A stretch of 64,000 nucleotides of DNA from Sipunculus nudus (GCA_026874595.1 CM049315.1:58402889-58466888), one strand, 5' to 3'. Shown: positions 11,301 to 24,832, counted from the first letter of the stretch. Notes: a model not told the origin generated them from the letters alone. Translations and numbers: made by a program.

Positions 11301-12563
11301 GAATTTTGCAAATTTAATGAGTTACTAGCATAACTATAAAATCAGTACCTTAAATTTTGCCGAACTTTAACAAATACCCGTGTTTTTCCTGTAAGCACTT
11401 TTGATTTAATTTTCATATCATGCACACTTCAGCCTCTTAGTTCTGAAAATTTGAAAGAAATTGGCCAAAAACTGTAGCTATACTGAAGCCCCTGTTCAGT
11501 CACCTTTATGTCCCCCTGTTGACCTTTCAGGCTAATTATGCACTCTTGAAACGGACAGCCAGCTCTTGGCTGGTTACAACTAGCGTAAGATTTCAAACCC
11601 CCTTGAGTCGTTGTTTTGGCCAAAAATATAACAATTAACAATAACTGAATAAATTTTTGTTGGTTTATAATAACCACTTTAAGAAAAATTAATGGAAAAG
11701 GAATTTGATAATTAATGAGTAACAGGGAATTACCTTGCAATTACTGATGTTGTATGGATCTTGTATTGATGGTCCCAGGTGTATTTCAAATGACACCTTG
11801 TAGTCACCTATGGGTATTTTTCATTTCAAATTTTACAATGAAAAAAATAATTAAATAAAATTGTTCTTTACTATTAGGGATTATATGAAGCAAATTAATG
11901 ATAGACAAGGATGTCGTTGATTATATTAAATTAATTTAAATTTCCAGAGGTTTCAGTTTGTTAATTCATATTTATTGCAAAAAAAATAAATAAAATATGT
12001 CAAATTAGTAATATTACTCAGACAAGTACTCGTTAAAGATGTCAATATGTTTGACTATCAGCTGTCACATGATACTATGTAAATAATAAAAAATTATATT
12101 ACTGATTCCTCTAGAGTGTAGACTGATGTGAAGGTATTCAAAAATGAATATAATAGTTTTATTTTTTAAATATTAATTTAAGCCATAAAGCCAGGTACTT
12201 ATGATCTCCATCTAAATTGTGAAATTTGTATTTCCTGGACTCTTTACCATTTTTGTTTTGACTGAAACTGAATATATACTCATTAGATAAAATTCACATG
12301 ATAAAACTTACAAAATGGTGTATACTTGCAGCATCAGGCCAAGTCAAAACTTGTGTGGTAATAGCACTCCATTTCTAATTGTAATATAAATATAAATGAC
12401 ATCAATCCTCTTCACTATATCCTGGTATTTATCCAAATCTTTCATAACTTGAGTTCAACACCATCATGTCATAATACAGCCTATATTACCACACAAAACT
12501 AGCATTTGTCTACCACCTCTTCCAAATCATATTTTGTGATCATATATAACAGTTGAGCGCCGT

Positions 12564-12575
12564 GACCCATGGGTC
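12564..12575 (-). repeat. GACCCATGGGTC motif, copy 1
   Basis: This is a 12-bp palindrome embedded in a longer conserved string; on the minus strand it reads GACCCATGGGTCACGGCGCT followed by CAACTG. Related copies occur at 16935, 53648, 56478 and 58461. Confidence 0.7.
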
Positions 12576-12707
12576 CATTGTAATGTCATTGCCTTCCTCT
12601 CCTCGAGTCATACATGCATATACTCGTCATTTCGCATATTTCATTAAGTCGGACTCTTCTACTCTGATAACCCCTCAATAATTGAAGCAGCTCTTTTTAC
12701 TTAATTA

Positions 12708-12830
12708 TTATTATTATTTATTATTATTATTATTATTATTGTTGTTGTTGTTGTTGTTGTTTTAATTACCTTTATTAATAATAATAATAATAATAATAAT
12801 AAAATTATTATTATTATTATTATTATTATT
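12708..12830. repeat. trinucleotide arrays TTA / GTT / AAT / TTA
   Basis: Alternating (TTA)n, (GTT)n, (AAT)n and (TTA)n tracts can pair with each other as long hairpins. No gene is nearby. Confidence 0.95.
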
Positions 12831-13276
12831 TTTATTAATATCATTAGTATTATTATCTGATGTCAACTTTACATGTAGAAAATGTCATTAATTATTCAGA
12901 AAATAGAATCAAAAAAGCCGGGTGACAGTAATATGCACCGAGCGGAGGCAGCAGTTATACCGCGTTTATGACCACAAATTACCCAGCAGTTTTCTGTAGG
13001 ATTCAGTCGCCATGACAATTTGTCCACACTAATTGAAGAGTTAACAACAATTCCTAAACCTTTAATAATTTTTTTACGCTGTGGTCTTCATTTATGGCTG
13101 TGTGATCAGGCTGGTAAATATTGAGTCGTGGTCGTCATCGAAACACTGCAAGACTTGCGGTTTGCGTTTCGCCTGAAGTTTTTGAAATGACGTGTCACGT
13201 GACATAGTTTAACCAATCTCAATGCATGCAGGCGATTACCAGTCACTCTTTAAAATTGCATACACTAATAATAAAA

Positions 13277-13278
<2 letters not shown>

Positions 13279-13342
<64 letters not shown>

Positions 13343-13423
13343 AATTTCATGCACTTATAATAAAATAATATACATACATAAAATGTTAATAAATGTTCTC
13401 ATGTAATATATGTATATTGTGAG

Positions 13424-13454
<31 letters not shown>

Positions 13455-13488
13455 CATATATATATACATATATATATACATATATCAC
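13279..13488. repeat. (TA)n and TACATA-type microsatellites
   Basis: A 60-bp TA tract (13279-13340) is followed by a second tract (13425-13488) that decays into TACATA units. Confidence 0.95.
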
Positions 13489-14702
13489 ATGACAGTGAAA
13501 TTGAATATTCATTTTATTATTATTTAACGCGTATTGCTTGCAAAAATAATAAACCATATATGCGAATACTCCACTATGTTTACTGTGGGCTATATTATGA
13601 CAAAAGTGCGATGTCATACATTGCAGAGAATGGGGCTATCTAGGACAAGTAAAATAAACCGGTTATGAATTGGTTCTCAAAGTAATGGATTTTCAATAAA
13701 GTGTAAAATAACCCTTGCATCCCTCCTCACGCGAATCTTACACGATGAGCTGTGTGATTATTATTGCACGCCTACCGGCGGTTCGCTTTGTAAGTGCTAA
13801 ATCGTTTTACTTCAACCACTGACAGGTATTTTCAGAGGGATGAGATTAAAGGGACGTAATCAGGAGCAATGTTGTGCCTATTCTTTCACACTATCTGTTC
13901 AGTTTCGCTTTATACAAAAGTTTGCCAGCGAAACCATCCCAGCACGTGGTCTCAGTACCTTGCATACGGCTGTTTAACACTTTGCTATGGCTCTGCGAGT
14001 GGTAAGCACAGTCCACATGTGTCTGTTAACCATAACAAGGCCGCGTGACCGCGACTGACCGGAGGCCTGATTGTGAGCCGCAACACGCGGTGTTTCAGCC
14101 ATCGGGAACATGTATTACAATTTTTGAGCCAAGTCAGTCAGGGCATCTCCTTATTGACACGTGTTCTTTCTCCGCGATGCACAGGGTCCCACTCGCGGTC
14201 TTTATGTTGACACCTGTGTTCGCCCGGTCCACTGTTTTTTAACACTCGTTAACAGGAGTAAATAAATGGTTTCAAGGCAATATTTTGGCAGGTACCGATT
14301 TATTTTAAAGGGAAGAAGCTATTTTTCGTGTTAATTCAACATGCTTTATAGATATTTGGGCCCCTTTAATAAGAAACATTCAGTCATAATGATGCAAAGG
14401 GGTTGAAAGCACTGAAGTGCATGCACATATTTTGTATGGATTTTTTCTGCACTTTCTTTGTGATCTACATTAATGCCACAAAGATACCCTGATGCGGCCT
14501 AATTTAATCCTTACAGGGTTATAAAATAGCTGTTCTGGCGTACTCTATTGCATGAAGCGTTATGCCGAAACAGGTATGCAAAAGAGGTTGTAATATTAAT
14601 TTTACGGGGAAAATAATAAGAAAAAAATAACATTTTTTACTGTTGTGGCGTACTTGTAGGTATATGCAGTATAAGGGCAAACAAATATGCGCAACCAAGG
14701 CT

Positions 14703-14945
14703 GGGTTCTCAAACACCTTTTTTTAGAAAACAGTGCGGAATAACAATAATAACAATTTTGTTTTACTAAACGGGTAAAAAATATATCATTACAAAACGAA
14801 ATTTGATCGTTATTTTATTATTTATAATTTGAAATAGATGTCCGATGGGCTGGAGCTAAAAATCGGTAAATTTCTACTGAAAATAACACTGAAAATGCTT
14901 GATGTGAGATGAATATTGACGCGCGCATGCAGTGAAGGAAAAAAA
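14703..14945 (+). mobile_element. MITE copy 3, right end degraded
   Basis: It begins GGGTTCTCAAACACC and shares tttactaaacgggtaaaa, ATGTCCGATGGGCTGGAGCT and ATTGACGCG with the other two copies. The right inverted repeat is no longer recognisable. Confidence 0.55.
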
Positions 14946-15129
14946 AACAATCTTTTTTGCCTTATGACCTTAATTGTGTCTAAACGCCCAAAGCAGCATT
15001 ACGTCTGTACTTAAATATATAAATAAAAATAACAAATATATAAAATAATAAACTGGTTTACTGTCCAAAAGGAAAAGGTTGCAGTTAATAAACGATATAA
15101 GCCCCATGCATACCACGACCATGAGCTAA

Positions 15130-15930
15130 ATGTTGACCCTAAATCTAGAAATAGCTGGTAACAAGCAGGATTTTTAGAATAGGTTCAGAAATATATGTAG
15201 AATCATATACTAAAATCCCCGAAAATCTTCTTGTGCTGCTCTTTCAAAATCCAACATGGCGTCCAAAATTAATTGCTGTCATTATTCAAACTTTATTATA
15301 TGTATGCTTTAAAATAAATTATAAATGTAAGTAAATTGTCTAACAATATGTTTGAAGGTACGAAAATTCGAGTTAAATGTTTATCTAGAAGTTTCGAAGC
15401 TTAAAAGCATCCATAATAAAGATGGCGTCCAAAATGACCGCCATTTTCAAATTTAATCAAACAATTTCTTTAACACAATGTAAATAATTGTTACCGTATT
15501 TCCTTGATCAGAGGTTAGATCTTAAATATCCGCTTGCCTTATTTAGTAGCAGGGACAACACAATGTCTAAGAAAAATAAACTTGATTAAAGTTTTACTCA
15601 TATGTTTCAGGTTCAAAGAATCTAATAATGTGATAATCTAATCACAAACTAAGATTGCGTTCAACAGAAAATCTACAATGGCAATTAATCATTATCAAAT
15701 TTTTTCTGTTATTTATTTATTTTTTGTTATTTTTTGTTATTTTTGGTTATTTGGTCATTTCTATATTTGGTTATAACTTTGTTTGCAGATATGTTAGAAA
15801 TATAAGTTAAATGTCTAACTGTATGTTTTAATGTACAAGCAATCCTGAATGAGGATTATCTTCATGGTCCAAAGCTCACATAAGTCACATAAAAAGATGG
15901 CGTCCACTATAATCCAGGGATAAATAAGAA
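15130..15930 (+). repeat. interspersed repeat family C, copy 1 (inverted partner at 17.7-18.4 kb)
   Basis: Blocks GATTTTTAGAATAGGTTCAG, ATGGCGTCCAAAATT, GTTTCGAAGCTT and AAGATGGCGTCC recur on the opposite strand at 17690-18390. The body is noncoding. The two copies are separated by about 1.8 kb. Confidence 0.7.
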
Positions 15931-16934
15931 ATATAAATAAAGTATCAACACATACGTTTCTCATTTTAAATCATGTCATATATAAATATACTCATACATC
16001 ACTTTACATCACTTGCAGTGAGTGATGCAGCTTCACCGGGTGCGTTACCAAAGCTTTACTCGTCGGCAGCTCCTTTCGTTGCAGCTGAGCTAGTCCCCCT
16101 CCCCATTGTCAGGGTGCATGCATAAACAGGATATACATGTTATAATTTTCTGTTTAATTCATATTTTGTCGTATACATGCAGTTGCTACATCTGGATTAA
16201 GTTTTGTTTATAAGAGGTTGCAATGATTCAAGTGCTCATTTAATTATATATCCACAAAGTGATGTATTAGTGTTTATGTTCTTTATTTGAGGAATACATG
16301 CCAGCGCTACTCAAACAATAGAGAAGAGTTCAAATTGTTTGCATTTTTTTGTGAGAAATTTAATATTAATTTCAGCATTTGATTAATCAGCAAGTTGAGT
16401 ATAATCTTTAATAATTAGCATGCTGATATAGCTTATCCCTCATGCGACGGACAGTGTGTCTACCTGATTTGAAAAGGTTATCAATTAAACTGAAATATTA
16501 ATTCTTGTTGCAGGTAAAATTAAGCAGGTAATTTAAATAGAAAACCTCTTTCCACTGTAATGTATAAAAAAATTTGAATGAGTTATCCGAAGAGATATAT
16601 CCAGATTATACTATGTTGTAGCATTTTGGATTATTTATGAAATTCATGACAATATATAAGCCAGATTAGGATAAATAATGATGCAATTCATAATTCTTAA
16701 TCATCTTACATTTTGATATATAATGCAAAAATGTTTTCATTATTCACCTGCATGTATAATCATTGTGGGTGCTCAAAAAACATCAAATATATTTATAACT
16801 TAGAGAAAAAAGAGACTATGCATGCAGGACAGATTTATTAACAATATTTCCAAATGTCCATCTACAAGTGCAACAAGATAAAATAAAAATTGAAATTTTT
16901 CAGAATTTGTTAGGTAAATGCAATTGAGCGCCAC

Positions 16935-16946
16935 GACCCATGGGTT
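16935..16946 (-). repeat. GACCCATGGGTY motif, copy 2
   Basis: On the minus strand it reads AACCCATGGGTCGTGGCGCT followed by CAATTG, matching the motif at 12564 at most positions. Confidence 0.6.
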
Positions 16947-17689
16947 CCCCAGATCTCCAAACAGCATCAAAAGGGTTGATTAGAATGGCTTTACTTGTGT
17001 GACTGCGACTTTTACATATGCAGGAGAGCTAGATGTTTTAAATCATAACAGGTCTTTATTACAATAATCCTTCAACAGTTACAATTTATCAGAAACACAA
17101 TTGTTTAGTGATAAGATATAATAGTGATAGGAAAATATAGGAGATTTCAGTCTTAATGCTTCAAAATAAGGGACATTATAAGAAACTAATTCTTTTATAG
17201 GAAAATAATGGAAACATAGAAGTCAGTGGAAGTACTGTGATATGACCTAGGAAGTCTACCGCCAACTAGTGCTGTACCAAAGAAACTTCATGGTTCAAGA
17301 ATGACCATGAATGGGGTAATAGTCTGCCTCCAACAGAATGGGGATTGAGTTCAAAAGATGGAACTCTCGCACCTCTTGAAACGGACATTCCACCTGTCCG
17401 ACACCTTTCTTAACATGGTATAATGTGGATGAAAAAATGATGTTTGTGGAAACATGACATACAGTTACAAGATTACTGAGTGCCCCCACGTGCAGGAAAT
17501 GCAGCGGTCAGTCTTGCAAAATAAGATGCATTAGATGCCGACGGTGGTGATTGAACATTGGTGAATACAGGTGTAACAGACATAGCATATCGCTTAGGAA
17601 AGGTGAAGACCGATGGCTGTCAGGTTATGAGATTATCAGTTTTTCTGTGGTTTTAATAAACAAATAATCATTGTAAAATCTAAAAACTC

Positions 17690-18390
17690 ATTTGGGCATT
17701 TTCTCATGCCAGAAAATAACCAAAAATATAAAAAATAAAACACAATAAAAAGTCGACCATTTTGTTCGCTTTCATTCGCCTTATGTGAAATTTCGGCCCT
17801 CTAGATCATTAATAACCTAATAAGATTTCTTGAACATTGATATATGTGTTTACTGTTTTGACATGTTATGCATATGTCTCTTTTGTCTAGAAGCAAAATC
17901 ATTGATAAAACTTTGCAAATGGTGGCCATACTGGATTCTCGGTTGGACGCCATCTTGGTTTATGACTTTTGTAAGCTTTGCACACTCTAGATTATTATTT
18001 TACGAGTTCCTTGTACCTGAAAACCTAGGATTAGACATTTTATTTGTATTTTCACCTTGTGTGTAAGTAACGTTATAATAAAATTGGGAAATGGCACTTA
18101 TTTTGTTATGGATACTTTAAAGCTTCGAAACATTGCAATACACATTTGATTATACATTTCTCCTATCTTAAAACGTATGTTTAAACAGTTTACCTTTATT
18201 TATAACTTGTATGAAAGCAAAGTTTTAAACATTTTGGAAAAAGGCAGCCATTGTGGACGCCATGTTGAATTTTGAATGGATTCACAGGGATTTTTAGTAT
18301 GTGATGTAACACATATTCCTGGACCTATCCTAAAAATCAGCTTGATATCAGATATTCCTAGGTTAAAACCTAATATTCTTTGACTAATGA
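17690..18390 (-). repeat. interspersed repeat family C, copy 2
   Basis: On the minus strand this reads GATTTTTAGGATAGGTCCAG, ATGGCGTCCACAATGG, GTTTCGAAGCTTTAAAG and AAGATGGCGTCCAACC, in the same order as 15130-15930. The plus-strand open frame at 17830-18066 is a by-product. Confidence 0.7.
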
Positions 18391-18399
18391 GGTTGTTTG

Positions 18400-20260
18400 T
18401 GTTTGCACGCTTGACGCGCGAATGTTTGTGTCATACTTCCATAAACTAGTATAGTTCAGCTGATATAACCTAGGTTAACATCATTTATTTGTCCACTGGA
18501 CAGTCGGTTTTATGTAGGATCCGTCAGAGGGCTCATGTATAATTACGAAAATATAGTCAATGAGTTGTTTAATATTGTAAATGTTTGATGCTGCTCATTA
18601 AGGATAGTAGTGTCAAGTCATAGTGACTGGCGAGAATATAATTTTACCGAATTTTATCGTAAATAATTGAGTTAACTGGTCTGGCTTCAATGAGAAGAAT
18701 AAAATATTTATAGGTAAATGCTGTTTCTTTAAATATATCTGTCAGCTCCCACAGCAAACGCAAAGATGGTGAAAGCGACTGGAAATATGTAACATATATA
18801 TTAAATACAGTCATGCTGATACCTGCTTTGTAAATTTGAATATGGCCATTTTAAGTCGAGCTCCATATAAACTTTGAGGCAGATATCCTATTTTCTTTTT
18901 TAATTTATCACAGTAATCATGTTGGGTTTAGAGACGGAATCAGTGATCATCATGCATGGACCTTGTTTCCTGAAAAAATATAAAAAGTACAATCCACAGC
19001 CCCCCCCCCCTTAATTATATGAAAATAATTTATCTTATTTTTTCAGCATTATATTATTCATTATTAATTCTGAATTGATTTAAACACTTAAAAACACTGG
19101 CTATCATTTATGAGAACTCAATGAGGTTGTTGACACATACATGTATACTTTTCTAAGCTGTCTCCATGTGAGATGGATGATGGCCCGGGAAAAGAATTCA
19201 GGAAAACGTAACAAAAGTTTAAAACAGATTAACAGAAATATAAATAAATTAAAATCATTTGTTTTGTTAGCCTTAAAATCGAGTGAGATAAAAGGTTCTG
19301 CGTCCCCAACCCCTCAAACAATGCAATGGAAAAATCCCATGGTGGCCAATGCACTGATGATATTACCAAGTGATTTATATAAACTTGTTGGTAATACACA
19401 TGCAGGAGGTATTCTCATCATAAGTTCAACACACACACACACACACACACACACAAATCCTTACCTTGGACACATAGCTATCACCTTAACTGCATTTTGT
19501 TATTTTGTCTGAAAAAAAATATCCCAGTTCCTGAGATCACTTATTGAAGATGTACTAAGGTTGACAGGATTAGTTGGCCTCACTCATTGCTGATGGGAGT
19601 GGTCCCACGCAGCTGCTGTCAGTGATTCCGGGTTGCGTGGTAAATGACGAGACATTTGTCGTGCTGATAAAGCCTGATATTAATTTCATCGCCCGGGTTG
19701 CCGTCCCAGACGTATTGGCATATTGGTCGATAGGGCGGTGGTCGAGCAGAGATGGCCGTGCACACAGTCAGCCGGCAGAGTTTGTCCCCACATGCGAGGC
19801 AGGGACTCCGATATGAGAAAATCACACCACAGGCGTGGCAGTGTAACGGAGGTTGTTACCAGGGTAACGGGTGAGCTATCGGTGATGCTACAGGTGAACG
19901 AGGTGATCGCGGGATTTCCCGCACCTGTCTTACTCGCAGTATCATTAAAAGCAAGCTAAAACGTACTTAGACTGTATTCTTACCTGCAAGGTCAATTAAT
20001 TCCTCGGTTTGGCGGGGATAAGTGGGGCTTTTTTTCTTTGTTTTTTTTTTTTTCAAAATTATTATATCTTTTCTCAGGTAAAATAACATTATTATTAAAT
20101 TTTCCTCGGTTTGGCGGGGATAACTTTTTTTATTAGATATCAAAATTATTTACTCTTTTCTCAGATAGGATCTTACCACGCAGGATTCATAATGCCACGA
20201 TACCCTTATCATAAGCAATAGATGTACGTGGAAGAGAGCGATGCATTCATATACACCTTG
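18400..20260. other. no gene recognised; GC-richer patch at 19560-19960
   Basis: The patch at 19560-19960 has a higher GC and CpG content than its surroundings and short open frames on both strands (up to 80 codons). No domain, splice context or start could be argued. A duplicated string CCTCGGTTTGGCGGGGATAA occurs at about 20002 and 20103. Confidence 0.45.
19430..19454. repeat. (CA)n microsatellite
   Basis: About 12 CA dinucleotides. Confidence 0.95.
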
Positions 20261-20267
20261 CTATACA

Positions 20268-20310
20268 TAGTCTATCAGCCCGAGGGGTCTGGCTGATAGA
20301 CTAATACTAG
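20268..20310 (+). mobile_element. 13-bp perfect hairpin followed by CTAG: Helitron-like 3' end
   Basis: TAGTCTATCAGCC (20268-20280) pairs perfectly with GGCTGATAGACTA (20291-20303) across a 10-nt loop. ATA then CTAG|T follow. A palindrome shortly before CTRR with a following T is the Helitron 3' hallmark (established). The spacing here is short and no 5' TC end was identified. Confidence 0.35.
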
Positions 20311-20343
20311 TTATTAATTTGGCTTTGCTTACCTTTGTGGTGA

Positions 20344-20401
<58 letters not shown>
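20344..20401. repeat. (CT)n(CA)n compound microsatellite
   Basis: About 14 CT units are followed directly by about 15 CA units. Confidence 0.98.
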
Positions 20402-20403
<2 letters not shown>

Positions 20404-20479
20404 TTTGTATTTTATAATTTTATATGTGCCGGGGTAAATTCCTTACAACCAAAGTATTATTTAGGGTCTATGAACATTT

Positions 20480-20720
20480 AATTTCATAGGAGGAGTGGTT
20501 TGACTCATCGGCCTGAAATTTTGCATGCCCTGCCATCTTGTGTAGTTTTCTCGTACATAAAGACTTGTAGGCCACCTACAATCACATATTTGTAGAACTC
20601 ACCAAATCATTTATCTCAGGAGTGGTTTGACGTAACGGCCTTAAATTTGGTCTTCCAATAGATGTTGGATTGTTTCTCTTGTAGATAAAGACTACAATCT
20701 TGCTCGTGTGGCGTCCATCT
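20480..20720 (+). repeat. repeat family H, two units
   Basis: Two degenerate units of about 130 bp share AGGAGTGGTTTGAC, CGGCCT.AAATTT and CTCGTA..TAAAGACT. The same family is tandemly arranged at 34600-35110. Confidence 0.6.
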
Positions 20721-21999
20721 GTAGGTTGGTTTCCGGCGAAAATGAAAGGTTGTTAAAGGATCTTTGATCATTTTATCTCGCACACAAGACTGGTGTCGTC
20801 ACCAACAATATTTTTGTTTAGTTTTGTTTTAAGATAGATTAGCATCTCTGATGACACAAATTTGGAGGGATGTCATGCCAGGAGACATTGCATGCTTCAT
20901 AATACTAATATCCACGCACATCTGATTCGGCGAATACACGTATTTCATAAATTATACTGCACTTTTTCAGTTTGAAACATGTAGCTGCCCATAGACGGAT
21001 TTAGAGGGGCAGAACGGGGTTGCTTTTAGAGGCCCTTTGTCATAAACCTAATGTTGTCGTATAAAATCCTATATTTTAATAGTATTAGTTCCACCGTTTC
21101 GCGTGTGTTCTGTCAATTTTGTGGTCCACTGCAGGACAAAGGTCACCGTCGAACGTGCCATAACCAGAAATAATCTCTCCACAAAACATTATTTACAACG
21201 GATTTTTTTAAGCCAGTTTCTAGTTTTGCTGATTATTTCAAGGATTATACATGTAGTTAAATATTTCAGTTCTACAACTTACATCAAGACAACGGCACAC
21301 TGCCAGCTATAAATAATATTTTATAATGGAATTCAAACTGGTATCAAACGGTTTCCTTCCACTGCACGTGTCCATTTCACAAAACGTCGTGTGTATGCCA
21401 ATTTAAATAAAAAACTCGCATATTTGTGAATTTAAATAACAACTCGCATGGTTTTTCATTTTCAGGCAAGCTCATGTATGTTTCAGTTGAAGGTGATCAA
21501 TCGTATACCCCTAAATTCAAAGAGAATGGTTGATTCCATCTACTGAAACGAAAAATAAAATGTCTGTCACTGTTTTTTTTATGGAATCCCCTTTATGTCT
21601 CCGAGATTTTCGATATTGCTTTCATTCATTCACCGAGACATTCAACTGGATATACCATGACATAATAAATAGCGTGCATATTAAATTTAATACTGCAGGC
21701 AGAGCGGATGGTTTAGGATAAATTCTTTAGCAAATTTCTGTTCCTTCTTAATTCACCATTTGGGATTAATCTACCCTGTGATCGATCATGATTAAGTTAC
21801 TGTTTTTTTTTTATTAACACATCTTTTTCTCTTACCATGTTCTCATTATTGAATGATTTAGCGTGCTTGAATCAGCCTTGGTCGTATTAATAGAAGAGTT
21901 AATTGTAAACAAGGGCGGCTAGAACTTTCTCTAGATATGACGTTCTAGTTTGTTGATGTAACATTATTTTTACATTTCAAGAATGTTTTTTTTTCTCAG

Positions 22000-22106
22000 C
22001 GATTGTTAGGGCCTATATAAGATCCAGGTTTTGGGTCTCAAATGCCCGTGTATTCGGAATGAGAGCTCCCCCTGCCCTTTCTTTCCAGAAACCCTGGATC
22101 CTCCCC
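22000..22106 (+). mobile_element. possible hAT-like MITE end
   Basis: The string CCTGGATCCTCCCCTG (22091-22106) is the same terminus as at 29310-29325. GATCCAGG at 22021 could be the left part of the pair. No target duplication was recognised. Confidence 0.35.
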
Positions 22107-22211
22107 TGCTGCCAGTATGTGGGACAAGATAATCGACTCTCATCCACATCATCATTATTATCATCGATAATTGCAAGTGTTCAATACTGAAAACATTACA
22201 GACAATTAATG

Positions 22212-22370
22212 TAATGTGGGAGGTGTAAGAAGCCGGAGAACCCGGGAGAGAACCTCCAATCTTTGACGGGCACTACAACTCTTCTCTCGTGACCACAAAG
22301 GGGATCGAACTTGGGGTCGCCAGCGGAGAGAACAGAGAGTGTTACCACTCGTCTGCATTTCAAGGCCTGT
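22212..22370 (-). mobile_element. tRNA-derived SINE-like element
   Basis: On the minus strand it has a D-arm-like GACGAGTGGTAACACTCTC. A B-box-like AAGTTCGATCCCC follows, then CGGGTTCTCCGGCTTCTTAC, a string resembling the conserved central domain of some metazoan SINEs (from memory). No acceptor stem can be closed, so it is not an intact tRNA. Confidence 0.5.
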
Positions 22371-24599
22371 AATACATGCATGATTATACACTCTTTAGGT
22401 ATGACAATTTCTCTTAAATTACTTTTTTTTGGCTGTTTTGTTAGTTTTTTTGTAACTTTACTCAAAACGTTATGCATTTGATGAAATTTTCTGGAGGGTT
22501 TGGAAAAAAAAAACAAGGAACAATCCACTCAAGTTCGGAGATATTCTTGATGAAAATAGGCCTAATATGTTTTGGATTTAAAGGATTTTTCACCACTGTG
22601 AAGCTGAGCACTTCTACATCCAGGCTCAAGAGCAGTGACGTATATTGAAATTACTGACCGCCTTTGTTTTTAAGCTGACCTGTGATCAAACCATGGAGTT
22701 TATGGACCGTACGTGACACACATATATATATATATATTTTTTTCTTATATTAGAATCGATCTGTACCATAGCTAAGCTTGTGGTCTTCGACTTTTTACAG
22801 TTGCAGTGCAAAGGGTTTTGGATTATCTGATTCGGCGTGTTCACATGTTGTTGCAAATCATCTTCTGTGTAACATACATATACATGGTCTTTATTCATAC
22901 AACATTAATCATTTTATGTTCTTGGTCATTTAACTTTTCGCTAGGGTTTCTACAAATGTTCTCTTAATTACCAATGAGAATTTAAATAAATTGATTTGAT
23001 GTGATTTAAATTGAAAACCAGGCTTCCTTTGTCTCGCCCCGAGATGCTGAATTCTGTTTCACTCTGTTGCTCTACACGAACGTTATGTGAACAGAATATT
23101 AAACACTTGTGGTTTCGACGACATAGGCGACACAATCTGCAACTCTTGACACTGATCGGCGCGCCACTCAGCTACATACACTTGCCGGAAATCCCGAAAT
23201 AGCCGGGCGGTCTGATAAACAATTTATGCAAGCTGGGACCTTGGCCCCGGCCTCAGTACACACTGGTACAAAATAATAGCGAAACCTGATGACCGGCCGT
23301 TTAACGTCTGAGGTATTGTACCTGTACTGTAACGTTAGTCTTAATGCTTCCTTTTTTTATAGACTTGAAAAGAGAAATCAACAAAACGGGACATCTTGTC
23401 AGTCGTGACTGCATGATATATAAAGTGTCAGTATAACGTCAGACCAGTCAACACTGTCACTTGTCCAGTGTCGTAAAATAATAGGTTTACCTGGACTCCT
23501 CTAGCGCCGTGGAGACCTCTGACCTGCATATTAGAGCAAATTTAAATTTATCAGTACAATGTTAACATTTTGTCACAGGGTTGGTATGATTAAATCATGA
23601 TTTAAATCTCTGTATTTTTTTTAATCATCAAAATCTTTAAAATCGGTTTTTAAAGATAATTGACAAGTTGCCATAAATATTACTCCATTAATATTACTTT
23701 ACATTAAAAAATCACCAACTGCAGATCCTCTGTGACAAAAATTTTAAAAAATCTGAAATTATTTGTTGCAGTCTATGTATTTCCACCAACCATGACTCAT
23801 GCCAGTGATACATTAATTACAATTTACAAACTTAAAAATTAACAGTCATTCAAGTTGAATTTGCAACCAGTTTCCAATACAAGTCATTATAAACTTTCCA
23901 GCTGTTTTAGTTAAAAGGTGGACTTTTTTGTACCATGTCATTTTCCAATGCATTATTCTTTAAATACACTGATAAAATGTTATGAAGATATGCTGAACTA
24001 TTTTAATATATCCTTATGGATAATGACCTAGCAGTGGTGAACAAACATGCAATGTTGGATGGGATTAACATGCCACAACTATTCTCATAAACAAACTGAA
24101 TAGAGAAGAATGTGTTTGTCTTAACATTATTTTGGTATATATATATATATTTTTTTTTTTTCTTTGCCATTGCCATTGGTTATTCTTTAATTTGCACAGA
24201 CTTTATGTGACTTCTTTGCTTCAGTCTGTTCCACTTATCCTGTCCACCTGGTTTTTTTTTTTATTTTTTTGGTGGTGAAGATAAACTCAACATATTTGGC
24301 ACTTGCCATGGGTTCATAACATAGATTTAACAGTGGTGGAGGTCTTGAGACTGGTCTTGGCCTCGAGGCCTGGTTTTGCTATGACTTGGACATGGCCTTA
24401 TGCTTTCTGGCCTCAGTGTCATGGCCTGAAGCGGCCAAATTTTTTTTTAGTGGAGGTCACTGCCTCCATTTTTTAATGCTTGCTTAACTAAATATTATGT
24501 ACCGGTACATTTGTTGAATTCCATTCTAGTTTTGGACTATGTAACAGGGGCTTACACACAATAATTAGTGCATCAACCAGGCTCAGTGTATCACTGTGG

Positions 24600-24832
24600 G
24601 TCTTGGGTGTGTGTCATTCCCATTGCTGGGTCATAACACCAAGGATCCCCCAAAAAGTGCACTCGTTTGTGAATGAAACACTGCTGGGCACAGTCTCCTC
24701 ATTAAGCCTGCAGAGTGCTCAGCCTGGATGGGGGCCAACCATGAAAAATCTCACCACCTTGGCTTGGATTCCAACTCATGATCTCCTGGCATTAAGTGCT
24801 GTGCTCTACTGCTGAGCCACAGTATAAAGGTA
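24600..24832 (-). mobile_element. tRNA-derived SINE-like element
   Basis: On the minus strand, from about 24832 down, it reads GTGGCTCAGCAGTAGAGC (D arm/A box) and, further on, GAGTTGGAATCCAAG (T arm/B box). A non-tRNA body follows. The stems are degraded. The plus-strand open frames at 24603-25155 are by-products. Confidence 0.5.

Larger units (their letters stand above)
11300..15100. other. gene-free stretch, simple repeats and scattered motifs
   Basis: No supportable gene. It contains trinucleotide arrays (12708-12830), TA tracts (13279-13340, 13425-13488), a GACCCATGGGTC motif (12564) and a moderately GC-richer patch at 13850-14260 with no recognisable exon. Confidence 0.5.

Noticed and set aside
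13399-13643. Open frames rich in Ile-Tyr alternation here and at other TA tracts
   Set aside because: They are translations of (TA)n microsatellites.
19560-19960. GC-rich patch as a possible exon or CpG-island promoter
   Set aside because: Open frames on both strands are short and unrecognised; no splice sites or start could be argued.
22212-24832. Functional tRNA genes on the minus strand near 22.3 and 24.8 kb
   Set aside because: A- and B-box-like strings are present but acceptor and anticodon stems do not close; a SINE-like tail follows, so they were called SINE-like.
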